A DNA stretch of 64,000 nt, from assembly GCF_006345825.1 (NCBI RefSeq), contig NZ_VCIX01000083.1:124001-188000 (forward strand), read 5' to 3'. Positions 17,156 to 26,587 of the stretch are shown in pieces. Made by a program: the position numbers and the translations under genes. The notes below the pieces were generated by a model. It was not told the origin of the DNA, ran no database searches, and saw nothing but the letters and a program-made list of their open reading frames with translations. The stretch's first letter is position 1; each line of letters opens with the position of its first letter. Origin of the DNA: Paenibacillus paridis. Its GTDB lineage: Bacteria > Bacillota > Bacilli > Paenibacillales > Paenibacillaceae.

Positions 17156-17328
17156 CCCGATTGCTCCTTTTTATTTGAATGTATCTTCTGCTGTATGATC
17201 AAACGTTTTAACCTGCCTTTATGGTAGCACTTCGAGCTTTAGCCGACTTCATTCGCATTAACCTGTTTGCGCTTTTATTTGACTCTGGTTGGTGTATAAT
17301 GAGGGTATTTAGCAGGGGAGGCAAAAGG

Positions 17329-18186
17329 ATGGCCACGCAGCACCAAATCAGCGAGCCTTATACGATTGGAACCAGCTCGGACTTTCACGCTCAAGTTCCT
17401 TACCATACCCATTTTCACTACGAGATTTATTATTTTCATGGCGGCAAAGTGAATTACCTTATTAATGACCGCATCCATGTGCTGGAGCCGGGTGACCTAT
17501 TGCTCATGCACGGCATGACGCTGCACCGGGCCCATGTTGATCCTAGCGAAGAGTATCACCGCACGACGCTGCATTTTGATCCGTTTTATTTCAAGCAATT
17601 TATTCAGCCTCCGTTTGCAGCGGATTTGCTTGAGCCCTTTCAGAAGCTGCAAAACATCAACTTGCAGCTTCGCGGAGCAGATAAGGACGAAGTGGAGGCC
17701 ACTCTCCTGCGGCTGAAGCAGCTTTACGCCCTGCAGGATTCATTCTCCCAGCAGCGCTTTAAGGCGCATCTGCTTGATTTTCTTATTCTAATTAACCAGC
17801 TATGCCAGAAGCCGCTAAAGGATATACCAAGCTTTCCCTCCTCCAAGGAGCATCATGTTCAGTCCATTATTTCTTATTTGGACCGCCAATACCAAGAGGA
17901 AATTACGCTAGAGGGTATTCAGACCGAGCTTCATTTGAGTAAGTTTTATTTGGCCAAAACCTTTAAAGAAGTAACGGGCAGCACGATCTTCCAATTTCTC
18001 ATGCAGCGACGTATCTATCAGGCCAAAATCGTGCTGATCGACAGCCAGCAGCCCATAACCGATGTCGGCTATGAGGTCGGCTTCAAGCATCCCTCCCATT
18101 TTAGCCGCGCGTTCAAGCTCCATACCGGACTTACTCCTGAGCAGTACCGTAAGCAGAATCAGCTCCATGCCAATCGGCTAATCTAA
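17329..18186 (+). CDS. AraC-family transcriptional regulator
   Basis: One-component AraC regulator (285 aa). The N-terminal cupin-like sensing domain contains HTHFHYEIYYF and LEPGDLLLM, and the C-terminal double HTH ends with the family signature VGFKHPSHFSRAFKLHTGLTPEQYR. The ATG at 17329 has GGGGAGG 7 nt upstream; the frame is open back to 17221 without a comparable ribosome site. It diverges from the Gfo/Idh/MocA pair and probably regulates it in response to a sugar. Confidence 0.92.
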   Translation: MATQHQISEPYTIGTSSDFHAQVPYHTHFHYEIYYFHGGKVNYLINDRIHVLEPGDLLLMHGMTLHRAHVDPSEEYHRTTLHFDPFYFKQFIQPPFAADLLEPFQKLQNINLQLRGADKDEVEATLLRLKQLYALQDSFSQQRFKAHLLDFLILINQLCQKPLKDIPSFPSSKEHHVQSIISYLDRQYQEEITLEGIQTELHLSKFYLAKTFKEVTGSTIFQFLMQRRIYQAKIVLIDSQQPITDVGYEVGFKHPSHFSRAFKLHTGLTPEQYRKQNQLHANRLI

Positions 18187-18214
18187 GCTCCAATCCTATT
18201 TTATGGATTGGAGC
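18187..18214 (+). terminator. Hairpin after the AraC gene
   Basis: A perfect 10-bp stem (GCTCCAATCC with GGATTGGAGC, 8-nt loop) starts at the AraC stop. No T run follows, so termination may be weak; it separates the gene from the MarR promoter that begins 3 bp later. Confidence 0.5.
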
Positions 18215-18216
18215 AG

Positions 18217-18245
18217 TTGACCTATATAGTTGTTAAGCGTATTAT
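18217..18245 (+). promoter_or_regulatory. Sigma-A promoter of the marR-MFS unit
   Basis: TTGACC (18217-18222) and TATTAT (18240-18245) are separated by 17 nt. The left arm of the operator fills the spacer. Confidence 0.75.
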
Positions 18246-18263
18246 TGTTATAACAACTATATA
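18223..18263. promoter_or_regulatory. Inverted-repeat operator, probable MarR site
   Basis: Two perfect 13-bp arms, TATATAGTTGTTA and TAACAACTATATA, are separated by 15 bp. One arm lies between -35 and -10, the other over the expected transcription start. This is the classic layout for autorepression by the MarR protein encoded 20 bp downstream. Confidence 0.75.
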
Positions 18264-18282
18264 AGCAAAGCAGGTGGATGCC

Positions 18283-18711
18283 ATGGAATTCAAGCATTCC
18301 GTAGGATATGTCATTAGCAATACAGGACGACGATTAAATCATCGGCTCCAGCAGCTTTTTCAGGATTATGATGTTACGCCCGAGCAATGGTCGCTGTTGA
18401 TGTGCTTAGAAGAGCATGATGGAATTACGCATAAGGATCTAGCCCGGCGTACGGATAAAGACCCTGCTAATATTACCCGACTAGTCGATCAGCTAGAGCG
18501 TAAAGCGCTCGTTCGCCGAGTTGCGAACCCGAATGATCGCCGCTCGCAGCTGCTGTATGTCACAGAAGAAGGCAAAGCAAGCTCTCACTCACTCGCTCCC
18601 ATCGAAGCCGATTTCGTGTCGCGTATGTTAACGGATATTTCGGAGCAGGAAATCGAAGTTTTTAGAAGCTTTATGGCTAAAATCAATAAAAATGCAGAGC
18701 AGCACGAGTAA
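18283..18711 (+). CDS. MarR-family transcriptional regulator
   Basis: Winged-helix MarR repressor (142 aa). Its DNA-binding segment reads HKDLARRTDKDPANITRLVDQLERKALVRR, and a wing with NPNDRRSQLLYVTEEGK follows. The ATG at 18283 is preferred because AGGTGG lies just upstream; the ATG at 18274 is too close to that site. It precedes an MFS exporter by about 50 bp and its promoter carries a perfect inverted repeat, so it probably represses itself and the transporter until a toxic ligand binds. Confidence 0.92.
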   Translation: MEFKHSVGYVISNTGRRLNHRLQQLFQDYDVTPEQWSLLMCLEEHDGITHKDLARRTDKDPANITRLVDQLERKALVRRVANPNDRRSQLLYVTEEGKASSHSLAPIEADFVSRMLTDISEQEIEVFRSFMAKINKNAEQHE

Positions 18712-18764
18712 TACGTTGCTGGTCCTTCTGCATGCTTGGCTGTCAACTGAGAGGGGAACATAAG

Positions 18765-19970
18765 ATGAACACCAACAAATTATGGAGCGCTGACTTCATT
18801 AAAATTTGTTTAAGCAGCTTTTTTCTATTTTTTTCATTTTACACGTTAGCAACTGCCCTATCCGTTTATGTAACGAATGGGCTTGGAGGCTCAGATACGC
18901 AAGCCGGATTATCTATGACCGTATTCGTCATAGCGTCTGTTTTGCTCCGGCCTTTTGCCGGTCAGCTGATGTCGAGATACGGCGAACGAAAAATCGTCGT
19001 CATTTCTCTGCTTTTATTCCTATTGTTTTCGATTGCTTATTTAGGCGTTTTTGGTTATGCGATGCTGCTGCTTGTCCGTTTTTTTCATGGAGGGACTTTT
19101 GCTATCGCGACGACTTCCACCAATACAACCGCGATCGGCATCATTCCGGAGCACCGCAAAGGCGAGGGCATAAGCTACTTCAGCTTGTTTATGAGCCTTG
19201 CGATGGTGATCGGACCATTCGTTGGGTTAACGATTACGACGTATGGCGGCTATACCGCAATGTTTGCTTTATGCGCGGTTTGTTCCTTCATTGCGTTCAT
19301 ACTCGGCGCGTCAACGAAACGCCAGCCTGCCGCCAAGCAACCATTGGCACAAGCCAACAGCAAGCTGAATTGGCGTGACCTTATCGAGAAAAAAGCTGTG
19401 CCTATCGCGTTCAGCGGATTCGTTGTCGCTTTTGCCTACAGTGGCTTGGTTACCTTCATGTCGGTATTTGCCCATGAACAGGCTATCGATCAATATGCCA
19501 GTTATTTCTTTGTTTGCTTCGGCATTATGATTGTGCTTCCCCGTCCCATGGTCGGCAAACTGCTGGATAGGGTGGGCGAGCATGTCATCGTTTATCCGAG
19601 CATCGCCATATTTGCGATCGGCATGCTGCTGCTTAGCCAAGCGCATTCCCCGGCTTTACTGCTCATTTCCGGTGCAGTCATTGGTCTTGGGTATGGCGCA
19701 TTGCTGCCTTGCTTTCAGACGATAGCCGTCTTAGCCGCACCTCCACATCGACGCGGACTCGCAACAGCCACGTTCTATTTATTGTTCGACTTGGGTTACG
19801 GCATCGGTTCCTATACGCTGGGCTCCCTTGCCTCGGGCTACGGCTACAGCGTCATGTATATCCTTTGTGCGATTATTATTGCTTTTTCTTCTGTTATTTA
19901 TTTCGTGCTTCACCACAAGCGCAAAAAGACTGCTCCATCAGCCGAAGAGCCGGTTTATGTCTCACCCTAA
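18765..19970 (+). CDS. MFS transporter, probable drug/efflux type
   Basis: Major facilitator superfamily protein (401 aa) with about 12 membrane helices and the loop 2-3 motif GQLMSRYGERKIVV. The ATG at 18765 follows GAGGGG; the frame extends to 18732 without a good ribosome site. It lies directly downstream of marR, the usual arrangement for an inducible efflux pump. Its last 9 bp overlap the convergent histidine kinase gene, leaving no room for a terminator. Substrate unknown. Confidence 0.9.
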   Translation: MNTNKLWSADFIKICLSSFFLFFSFYTLATALSVYVTNGLGGSDTQAGLSMTVFVIASVLLRPFAGQLMSRYGERKIVVISLLLFLLFSIAYLGVFGYAMLLLVRFFHGGTFAIATTSTNTTAIGIIPEHRKGEGISYFSLFMSLAMVIGPFVGLTITTYGGYTAMFALCAVCSFIAFILGASTKRQPAAKQPLAQANSKLNWRDLIEKKAVPIAFSGFVVAFAYSGLVTFMSVFAHEQAIDQYASYFFVCFGIMIVLPRPMVGKLLDRVGEHVIVYPSIAIFAIGMLLLSQAHSPALLLISGAVIGLGYGALLPCFQTIAVLAAPPHRRGLATATFYLLFDLGYGIGSYTLGSLASGYGYSVMYILCAIIIAFSSVIYFVLHHKRKKTAPSAEEPVYVSP

Positions 19971-21797
19971 GCTTGGAGGCAGCTCCTGAATTGGCAATGT
20001 AATCTCAACCACTGTCCCTTCATTAATCGCACTGCTTAGTTGAAGCGTACCTTTGTGCGCTTCGATGATGCGTGTGCTGATCATAATCCCAAGCCCAGTA
20101 CCCTTTTCTTTCGTCGTTACGAAAGGCTCTCCGATCTTTTTGATCAGGTCTTCTGGGATGCCAGGACCTCCATCCTTAATCCGGATATGGACATAGCCGT
20201 CTTTCATGGTAGTCACCGACAAACTTACCTCGCCGCCCTCTGGCATTGCCTCGATCGCATTTTTTATAATATTCAAAAACACCTGCTTCAGTTGGTCCAC
20301 GTTGCAATACACCATCGGATGCGATTGATCGTAATGAACCTTAAGCTCCACATTCAACAAGATGGCTTGCGTCTCCAAAATGGAAATAACGCTTTGTAAA
20401 ATTGGTTCAAGCGGCTCGTTGTGAAATTGTGAAAAATGCGGCTTCGCCAATGTCATAAACTCATTAACAATAAGCGTAATACGGTCGATCTCATTGGACA
20501 TAATCGTAAAATAATGCGGCTGCTCCGGATATTTTGCGCTCAGAAGCTGGGTAAATCCCTTCAAAGCTGTTAATGGATTGCGGATCTCATGTGCAACTCC
20601 TGCCGCAAGCTGGCCAATGGCGGACAGCTTCTCCGAACGAATCAAAATTTCTTCCGAACGTTTGCGGTCAGTTAAATCACGCAGTACGCTTAGCATAACA
20701 TCCTTGCCCATGTAATTATTAATCCGAATGCTCGATAATTCCACATCCATTAATTGCCCGTCTGGCCGAATGATCACCCGTTCTTGGAAAGGGGTCGCTT
20801 CATCTGACGACATAATCGACTGCATCGTTTCTTTTAGTGTATCGCGGTGTGTATCATGAAAAAAATCAAATGCGCTTTTGCCAATGACCTCTGCATCGTC
20901 ATTGATGCCAATAATCTGCATAGCCAGCTTATTCACATATAGGATTATGCCTTCATCGGTTAGTACAATCGGCTCAGGCACAAATTTTATCATTTTTTGA
21001 TAGAGCTTGGCGTTGTCTCTCAGCAACCTCTCCTTCTCTTCCTTAAAGGTAACGTCCTGCACGGTACCAAGCAGGCAAGGCTGTCCGTTAAACATAATGA
21101 TTGAGCTGTTTCCCTCTAAATAAATGAAGCTCCCGTCTTTTTTGATTCCTTTAAATTTCAGTGCAAAATGATCCATGCCCCTCTCCATCCCATCTAATAC
21201 AACCGCTTTAACTTTGTTGCATTCTTCCTCGGAAACGAGGTCATACGTCGAGAGCTTAAAAAGCTCTTCTTCGCTATAGCCGAACATTTCCGATAAATAG
21301 GGATTGGCGTAAACGATATTATTTTTGTGACCGACAAATACACCGGCTACGACATTTTCCATCAAACTTTTGTACAAGTAGTCCTTCTCTTGCAAAGAAG
21401 CTTCCATTCTTTTTTGATCGGATACATCATGAACAATGAGCTGCACCGCAGGCTTTCCGTCGAATTTGACTGAAACCGCTCTCAATTCTACTTCTACCGT
21501 GCCCTGATTCATGTCATGCAGCTTATAATAAACAGAATTGGTAGGATTCGTTTCCCGTATTAAATAATTAATCGTAGCGGCAAACGGCTCCCAATAATCA
21601 AAATGAATGAAATTTTTGATCGGTAACGTGATGATTTCCTCTAAAGAACTCGCCCCTACGATCCCAAGAAACGCATGGTTAGCAAACACAATTGCACCCT
21701 CGGAATAAACAAGAAGCCCATCCGGCAGCATATGTACGAGATGCTGATACCTTTCTTCGCTTTGTCTCAATTGCTCGCCAACTCCAACAATCTCCAT
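19962..21797 (-). CDS. Multi-PAS sensor histidine kinase, sporulation-kinase-like
   Basis: Soluble histidine kinase (611 aa) without membrane helices. Three PAS domains (about residues 12-130, 135-255 and 260-380) are followed by a HisKA domain with the phosphoacceptor motif AAGVAHEIRNPLTALKGF near residue 400. A HATPase_c domain follows, with N box NIIKNAIEAMPEGG and G boxes DGGPGIP and GTGLGI. The architecture resembles Bacillus phosphorelay kinases (KinA/KinE type); no response regulator is adjacent, as expected for orphan sporulation kinases. That role is inferred. Confidence 0.9.
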   Translation of the reverse strand: MEIVGVGEQLRQSEERYQHLVHMLPDGLLVYSEGAIVFANHAFLGIVGASSLEEIITLPIKNFIHFDYWEPFAATINYLIRETNPTNSVYYKLHDMNQGTVEVELRAVSVKFDGKPAVQLIVHDVSDQKRMEASLQEKDYLYKSLMENVVAGVFVGHKNNIVYANPYLSEMFGYSEEELFKLSTYDLVSEEECNKVKAVVLDGMERGMDHFALKFKGIKKDGSFIYLEGNSSIIMFNGQPCLLGTVQDVTFKEEKERLLRDNAKLYQKMIKFVPEPIVLTDEGIILYVNKLAMQIIGINDDAEVIGKSAFDFFHDTHRDTLKETMQSIMSSDEATPFQERVIIRPDGQLMDVELSSIRINNYMGKDVMLSVLRDLTDRKRSEEILIRSEKLSAIGQLAAGVAHEIRNPLTALKGFTQLLSAKYPEQPHYFTIMSNEIDRITLIVNEFMTLAKPHFSQFHNEPLEPILQSVISILETQAILLNVELKVHYDQSHPMVYCNVDQLKQVFLNIIKNAIEAMPEGGEVSLSVTTMKDGYVHIRIKDGGPGIPEDLIKKIGEPFVTTKEKGTGLGIMISTRIIEAHKGTLQLSSAINEGTVVEITLPIQELPPSLG

Positions 21798-22125
21798 CCG
21801 CGCTTTTCACCTCATTCAAACAAATCACTCGTTCTGCTAGTTTACTTTCAACATCGCCTGCCTTCTTCCTGCTTCCGCAATCAAATTAAAATATAAATAT
21901 AGATTGCCGCTATCCCAAATAAAGGAATAATGGCAATGGATTGCGATAAAAGTTTAGCGAAACCAAAAATACATCTGCTGACATGTGCGATATTACGTTA
22001 GTTGTCGTTTATATTCCGCTCCTGTTTCGTCAGCCTTTTTTCATAACTGCCTTTCTGGATAAAAAAACTGCCTGCGAAGTAGAATACTCTACTTTGCAGG
22101 CAGTCGCTATGATTATGTGATTTTG
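21798..22125. other. Intergenic region, kinase upstream and odhB downstream
   Basis: This 328-bp gap holds the upstream region of the PAS kinase gene and, at its right end, the odhAB terminator. I see no gene or other recognisable element. Confidence 0.6.
22061..22105 (-). terminator. Intrinsic terminator of odhAB
   Basis: A long stem (ACTGCCTGC plus AAGTAGAGTA pairing with the opposite arm) is followed on the minus strand by seven T, 21 bp after the odhB stop. Confidence 0.85.
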
Positions 22126-23346
22126 TTAGCCTTCAAGAAGCAATGCTTCTGGATCTTCCAAGAGCGATTTAACCGTGACAAGGAAGCGCACAGCCTCGCT
22201 GCCGTCTACGATACGGTGATCGTATGACAAGGCAATATACATCATCGGACGGTTTTCCATACGAACGTCATCGATCGCAACTGGACGGATTTGAATTTTG
22301 TGCATGCCGAGAATACCAACCTGCGGTGCGTTAAGAATTGGCGTTGACAGCAAGGAACCAAATACGCCGCCATTCGTAATCGTAAAGCTGCCGCCTTGCA
22401 GATCAGAGATCGCAAGCGTGTTGGATCTTGCCTTGCCGGCAAGCTCAACGATGTTTTTCTCGATTTCAGCGAAGCTAAGGCGATCTGCGTCACGAACGAC
22501 TGGAACAACCAAGCCTTCTTTCGCAGAAACGGCAATGCCGATATCATAGAATTTTTTCGTTACGATTTCTTCGCCGTCAATTTCAGCATTGAGCAGCGGG
22601 AATGCTTTAAGCGCGCCAACTACCGCTTTGGTGAAGAAAGACATAAAGCCGAGGTTTACGTCATTTTTCTCGAAGAACGCTTGTTTGCGGCGTTTGCGCA
22701 AATCAAGGATCGCCGTCATGTCGACTTCATTGAACGTTGTCAGCATCGCAGCTGTACGCTGTGCTTCTACGAGGCGGTTTGCAATCGTTACCCGGCGACG
22801 GGACATCCGTTTGCGCTCTGTCGGTTTAGCATCTTTGCTTGCGCTAGCTGGCTCAGCATGCGTAAGCGGAGCTGATTTCACAGGAGTTGCTACTGCTGGA
22901 GCAGGAGCTTGTCCTTGTGAAAGATCAATGCCTTGCTCACGGGCACGCTTGCGTGCTGCCGGAGAAGCGTTGATCGCTGCTGCGCTTTCGCTTGCAGGAG
23001 CTGCTGTCGGCGCTGCCGCTGGTGCGGTTGGAGCCGTCGCAGGTGCAGCAGGTGCTGTTGGCGCCGCTGCTTGTTCAGCAGCTGGAGCCGCTGGTGCTGC
23101 TGCACCGCCAGCGCCTTCGCCGATGGAACCGATGGCTTCGCCTACCAGTACGACATCACCGTCTTGCTTAGCGATGCGCGATACTACGCCGCTGTTATCG
23201 GCACTAATTTCAATGTTAACTTTATCGGTTTCAAGCTCCAGTAGGACATCTCCTTGATTAACGGAGTCTCCTTCCTTCACGAACCATTTGGTGATCGTGC
23301 CCTCCGAGATGGACTCGCCTAATTCCGGTACTATAATTTCAGCCAT
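22126..23346 (-). CDS. odhB: Dihydrolipoyllysine succinyltransferase, E2 of 2-oxoglutarate dehydrogenase
   Basis: E2 component of the 2-oxoglutarate dehydrogenase complex in the TCA cycle (406 aa). The lipoyl domain spans residues 1-76 with the lipoylated lysine K42 in ETDKVNIE. A long Ala/Pro linker follows, then the E3/E1-binding domain ([18 protein letters not shown], about 128-150). The catalytic domain ends with the active-site motif [12 protein letters not shown]. It lies 6 bp downstream of odhA. No E3 gene follows; it is presumably shared with pyruvate dehydrogenase. Confidence 0.97.
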   Translation of the reverse strand: MAEIIVPELGESISEGTITKWFVKEGDSVNQGDVLLELETDKVNIEISADNSGVVSRIAKQDGDVVLVGEAIGSIGEGAGGAAAPAAPAAEQAAAPTAPAAPATAPTAPAAAPTAAPASESAAAINASPAARKRAREQGIDLSQGQAPAPAVATPVKSAPLTHAEPASASKDAKPTERKRMSRRRVTIANRLVEAQRTAAMLTTFNEVDMTAILDLRKRRKQAFFEKNDVNLGFMSFFTKAVVGALKAFPLLNAEIDGEEIVTKKFYDIGIAVSAKEGLVVPVVRDADRLSFAEIEKNIVELAGKARSNTLAISDLQGGSFTITNGGVFGSLLSTPILNAPQVGILGMHKIQIRPVAIDDVRMENRPMMYIALSYDHRIVDGSEAVRFLVTVKSLLEDPEALLLEG

Positions 23347-23352
23347 TAGTCG

Positions 23353-26265
23353 CTACCCCCTTATCAAACTTGTTTCAACTGGTTTGCCGTTCAATGCTGT
23401 TGAAATGATCCATTTTTGTTCTGCGGCATGCACCTCTTGATGACCGCTCGCCGTACTTGAGCGGTCAGGTCTGCCGACGTAGCGGACAGCGGCTTTCTTA
23501 GGTGCCAACGCGCGCAGGCGCGGCTCCATAAAGCTCCATGAGCCCATGTTTTTCGGCTCTTCCTGTACCCATACGATTTCTTCGAGCTTATCATACTGCT
23601 TCACGATACGCTCGATTTCTGCATGGGCGAATGGATAGAGCTGTTCTACTCTCGCTACGCGCAGCCATTCGAAATCTTCTGCGTTAGAGGAAGCAAGAGC
23701 TTCTTCCACATCGATAGCAACCTTGCCTGTGCAAAGCAGCAAGCGTTTCACTTTATCCTTCTGTTCCTTCGGTTCCGTCAGGCTGAATTGCGGCAGCACC
23801 GGCTTAAACGAGCCTTCGCTAAATTCAACGCCATGGGAAGCGACGCGCGGATTACGGATCAAGCTCTTAGGCGCCATAAGAACGAGCGGACGAACATGCT
23901 CCGTACCTAGGATAGAAGCCTGTCTGCGAAGCAGATGGAAATATTGGGCGGACGTTGTCAGGTTCGCAACCGTCCAGTTATTATCAGCGGAAAGCTGAAG
24001 GAAACGTTCCAGTCTAGCACTGGAATGCTCAGGTCCTTGGCCTTCATAGCCATGTGGAAGCAAAATCGTAATGCCTGATTTTTGCGACCATTTTGCACGG
24101 CCGGCCGAAATGAACTGGTCAAATATTACTTGTGCCACGTTGGCGAAATCGCCATATTGCGCTTCCCAAATAACGAAGGTTTCCGGCGCAAATACATTAT
24201 AACCATATTCAAACCCAAGTACCGCTGTTTCCGATAGCGGACTGTTGTGCACAGCGAATGATGCCTTCGCTTGCGGCAGCATATGCAGCGGAGAGAACTT
24301 GGCTGCATTCGCATTATCGTTCAGCATAATGTGGCGGTGTGCAAAAGTTCCGCGTTCGGAATCTTGGCCACTTAGGCGGATAGGCGTACCGTCCGCAAGA
24401 ATCGTAGCGAATGCAAGTGTCTCTGCATGTGCCCAATCCACTTTTTCCCCATCGTTCAAAGCGGAAGCTCTGCGCTGCAAGATACGTTGGAGCTTCGTAT
24501 ATTCGGTGAAGCCTTCCGGACGGTTAAGCAGCTCCAGGTTAATGTCTCGAAGCGTTTCAAGCGGAACCGCTGTACGAGCTTCCTCTGTTGCTGGAAGCGG
24601 TGGCTTCTGTTGCTCTCCGCGCACCTTCGGCTGGTCTTCCTTCGCTTTCATGGCGTCATAAGCAGCCTGAAGCTTGCCATTTGTACGTTGGCGCAGCTCT
24701 TCCACTTGCTCTTCCGTGATTGCTTTCTGGCTCTTCAACTGCTCGCTGTAAAGGACGCTGACCGTAGGGTGGTTGCGAACCTTTGCATACATTAGCGGCT
24801 GAGTTACTTCCGGATCATCCATTTCATTATGGCCGAACCGGCGATAGCCGATCAAATCAATGACAAATCCTTTATTGTAGCGAAGGCGGTATTCGCAAGC
24901 GAGGCGCACTGCCGCTAAGCAGGCTTCCGGCTCATCCGCGTTTACGTGTACGATTGGAATGTCGAAGCCCTTCGCCAGGTCACTTGCATAATGCGTCGAA
25001 CGCGAATCAATGCTGTTCGTCGTAAAGCCAAGACGGTTGTTCGCAATGATATGCAGCGTGCCGCCATTATGGTAGCCCTGTAGTTTATTGAAGTTGAGCG
25101 TTTCCGCTACGATGCCTTCTCCGATAAATGCCGCGTCGCCATGTACACAGATCGTAACGGCTTTCGACGGGTCCTGCTGCGGCATGCCTGGCTTGCTGCG
25201 ATCTTCTTGAGCAGCGCGCGTAAAGCCTTCAACAACCGGATTGACGAATTCAAGGTGACTTGGGTTATTCGCAAGCGTCAAGTTGGCGCGAATCGTTTCG
25301 CCTTCCTTCACAGCGCGATCTGCACCCAAATGGTATTTTACGTCGCCGGTCCAGCCATAATTGAGGCCCATGGAACCTTCGGACGGAATAAGCTCTTTAT
25401 TTGGTGCATGATGGAATTCAGAGAAAATTTTCTCGTATGGCTTGCCAAGCACATGCGTCAATACATTTAGACGACCGCGATGCGCCATGCCCATTAGAAT
25501 GTTATTGGCTCCGTCATGCGCAACAGAACGAACGATTTCGTCCAGCACAGGCACAAGCATATCCACGCCCTCGATTGAGAAGCGCTTCTGCCCAACGAAT
25601 GTACGGTGCAGGAAGTTTTCGAAATACTCTACCTCCATCAGACGCTCAAGCAGCGATGAACGCTCTCTTGCCGACAGCGGCGCAGGGAAACTGCCCGATT
25701 CCGCTTGCTTGTTCAACCAATTCCGCTCATTCTCATCATGAATATGTGTAAATTCATATGCTGCTGAACGGGTATAGATTTCCCTTAAACGGCTAATTGC
25801 TTCCCAGCCATTAGAGATCGACGCTGGCGCGTTGTCCCAAATAAGCGATGCAGGGATAGAGGCAAGATCAGCTTGCGTCAACCCGAAGGTTTCCGGTTCA
25901 AGCAGCTTCGTATCCGCAGCTGGGCTAAAGCCAAGCGGGTCAATATCCGCAGCTAAATGGCCGTATCTGCGTATATTCAGCATAAGCTGATGCGCAGCCA
26001 CAACCTTTTTCAACATATTTGAATCAATCGGACCAGATGTCGCTGCAGGTGATGCAGCCTGTTGATCGCTAGACTTAGCCGGACTTGGAGTCGCTCCCAT
26101 TGATACCGCCGGCGGCTCTCCAAAACGTTCAAACTGCTCGCGAACCGTTGCTTCAACGGAACCGGGATCGGTTAAGAAACGTTCGTACTGCTCCTGCACG
26201 TACCCCAGATTGGGACCATAGTAGCTTTGCCAAGGCGAATAATTACGCTCATCATGGTTGCTCAT
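23353..26265 (-). CDS. odhA: 2-oxoglutarate dehydrogenase E1 component
   Basis: Thiamine-diphosphate-dependent E1 (970 aa) that decarboxylates 2-oxoglutarate and passes succinyl to the OdhB lipoyl group. Conserved landmarks are MAHRGRLNVLTHVLGK, the ThDP-binding GDAAFIGEG region, and NNRLGFTTN; the early segment includes SPWQSYYGPNLGYVQEQYERF. I prefer ATG 26265 (AGAGGG upstream); GTG 26280 is in frame but overlaps that ribosome site. With odhB it forms a two-gene operon ending at the terminator at 22061-22105. Confidence 0.97.
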   Translation of the reverse strand: MSNHDERNYSPWQSYYGPNLGYVQEQYERFLTDPGSVEATVREQFERFGEPPAVSMGATPSPAKSSDQQAASPAATSGPIDSNMLKKVVAAHQLMLNIRRYGHLAADIDPLGFSPAADTKLLEPETFGLTQADLASIPASLIWDNAPASISNGWEAISRLREIYTRSAAYEFTHIHDENERNWLNKQAESGSFPAPLSARERSSLLERLMEVEYFENFLHRTFVGQKRFSIEGVDMLVPVLDEIVRSVAHDGANNILMGMAHRGRLNVLTHVLGKPYEKIFSEFHHAPNKELIPSEGSMGLNYGWTGDVKYHLGADRAVKEGETIRANLTLANNPSHLEFVNPVVEGFTRAAQEDRSKPGMPQQDPSKAVTICVHGDAAFIGEGIVAETLNFNKLQGYHNGGTLHIIANNRLGFTTNSIDSRSTHYASDLAKGFDIPIVHVNADEPEACLAAVRLACEYRLRYNKGFVIDLIGYRRFGHNEMDDPEVTQPLMYAKVRNHPTVSVLYSEQLKSQKAITEEQVEELRQRTNGKLQAAYDAMKAKEDQPKVRGEQQKPPLPATEEARTAVPLETLRDINLELLNRPEGFTEYTKLQRILQRRASALNDGEKVDWAHAETLAFATILADGTPIRLSGQDSERGTFAHRHIMLNDNANAAKFSPLHMLPQAKASFAVHNSPLSETAVLGFEYGYNVFAPETFVIWEAQYGDFANVAQVIFDQFISAGRAKWSQKSGITILLPHGYEGQGPEHSSARLERFLQLSADNNWTVANLTTSAQYFHLLRRQASILGTEHVRPLVLMAPKSLIRNPRVASHGVEFSEGSFKPVLPQFSLTEPKEQKDKVKRLLLCTGKVAIDVEEALASSNAEDFEWLRVARVEQLYPFAHAEIERIVKQYDKLEEIVWVQEEPKNMGSWSFMEPRLRALAPKKAAVRYVGRPDRSSTASGHQEVHAAEQKWIISTALNGKPVETSLIRG

Positions 26266-26587
26266 TGCAGAAAATTCCACCCTCTCTATTCATTGCCATT
26301 CTATTATCTTCCAAGGCGAAGCGCGCCATGCATGCCCGCCGACTTGCACTTGCATAAATCGTTTTCACATTGCTTTTATTTTCATGGATATTCTAATAAT
26401 ACTGTTAAATCCTCGCAAAAGTTTCAACCTGCGATAACTACCTTATATTTTAGTACATAGTAAGCTCGCCATCCATAATCATATTAGCATTGATATCATC
26501 CATTTCAAGCATTGATTGTCGTTCTCGTGCCATCCAGCCTGCCAATCTCGTTCCTAAGAACCAGCAAGCTTGTTGGCGACGCAGCGT
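26266..26587. other. Intergenic region upstream of odhA
   Basis: About 320 bp, AT-rich, between the odhA start and the esterase stop. It must hold the odhA promoter, but no -35/-10 pair with good spacing stands out. No gene seen. Confidence 0.5.

Noticed and set aside
17279-17298. TTGACT and TATAAT as promoter of the AraC gene
   Set aside because: Only 10 nt separate the two hexamers, too short for sigma-A.
22589-23257. 222-aa Ala/Ser/Arg-rich plus-strand frame
   Set aside because: A shadow of the odhB Ala/Pro linker; no family similarity and no start signals.
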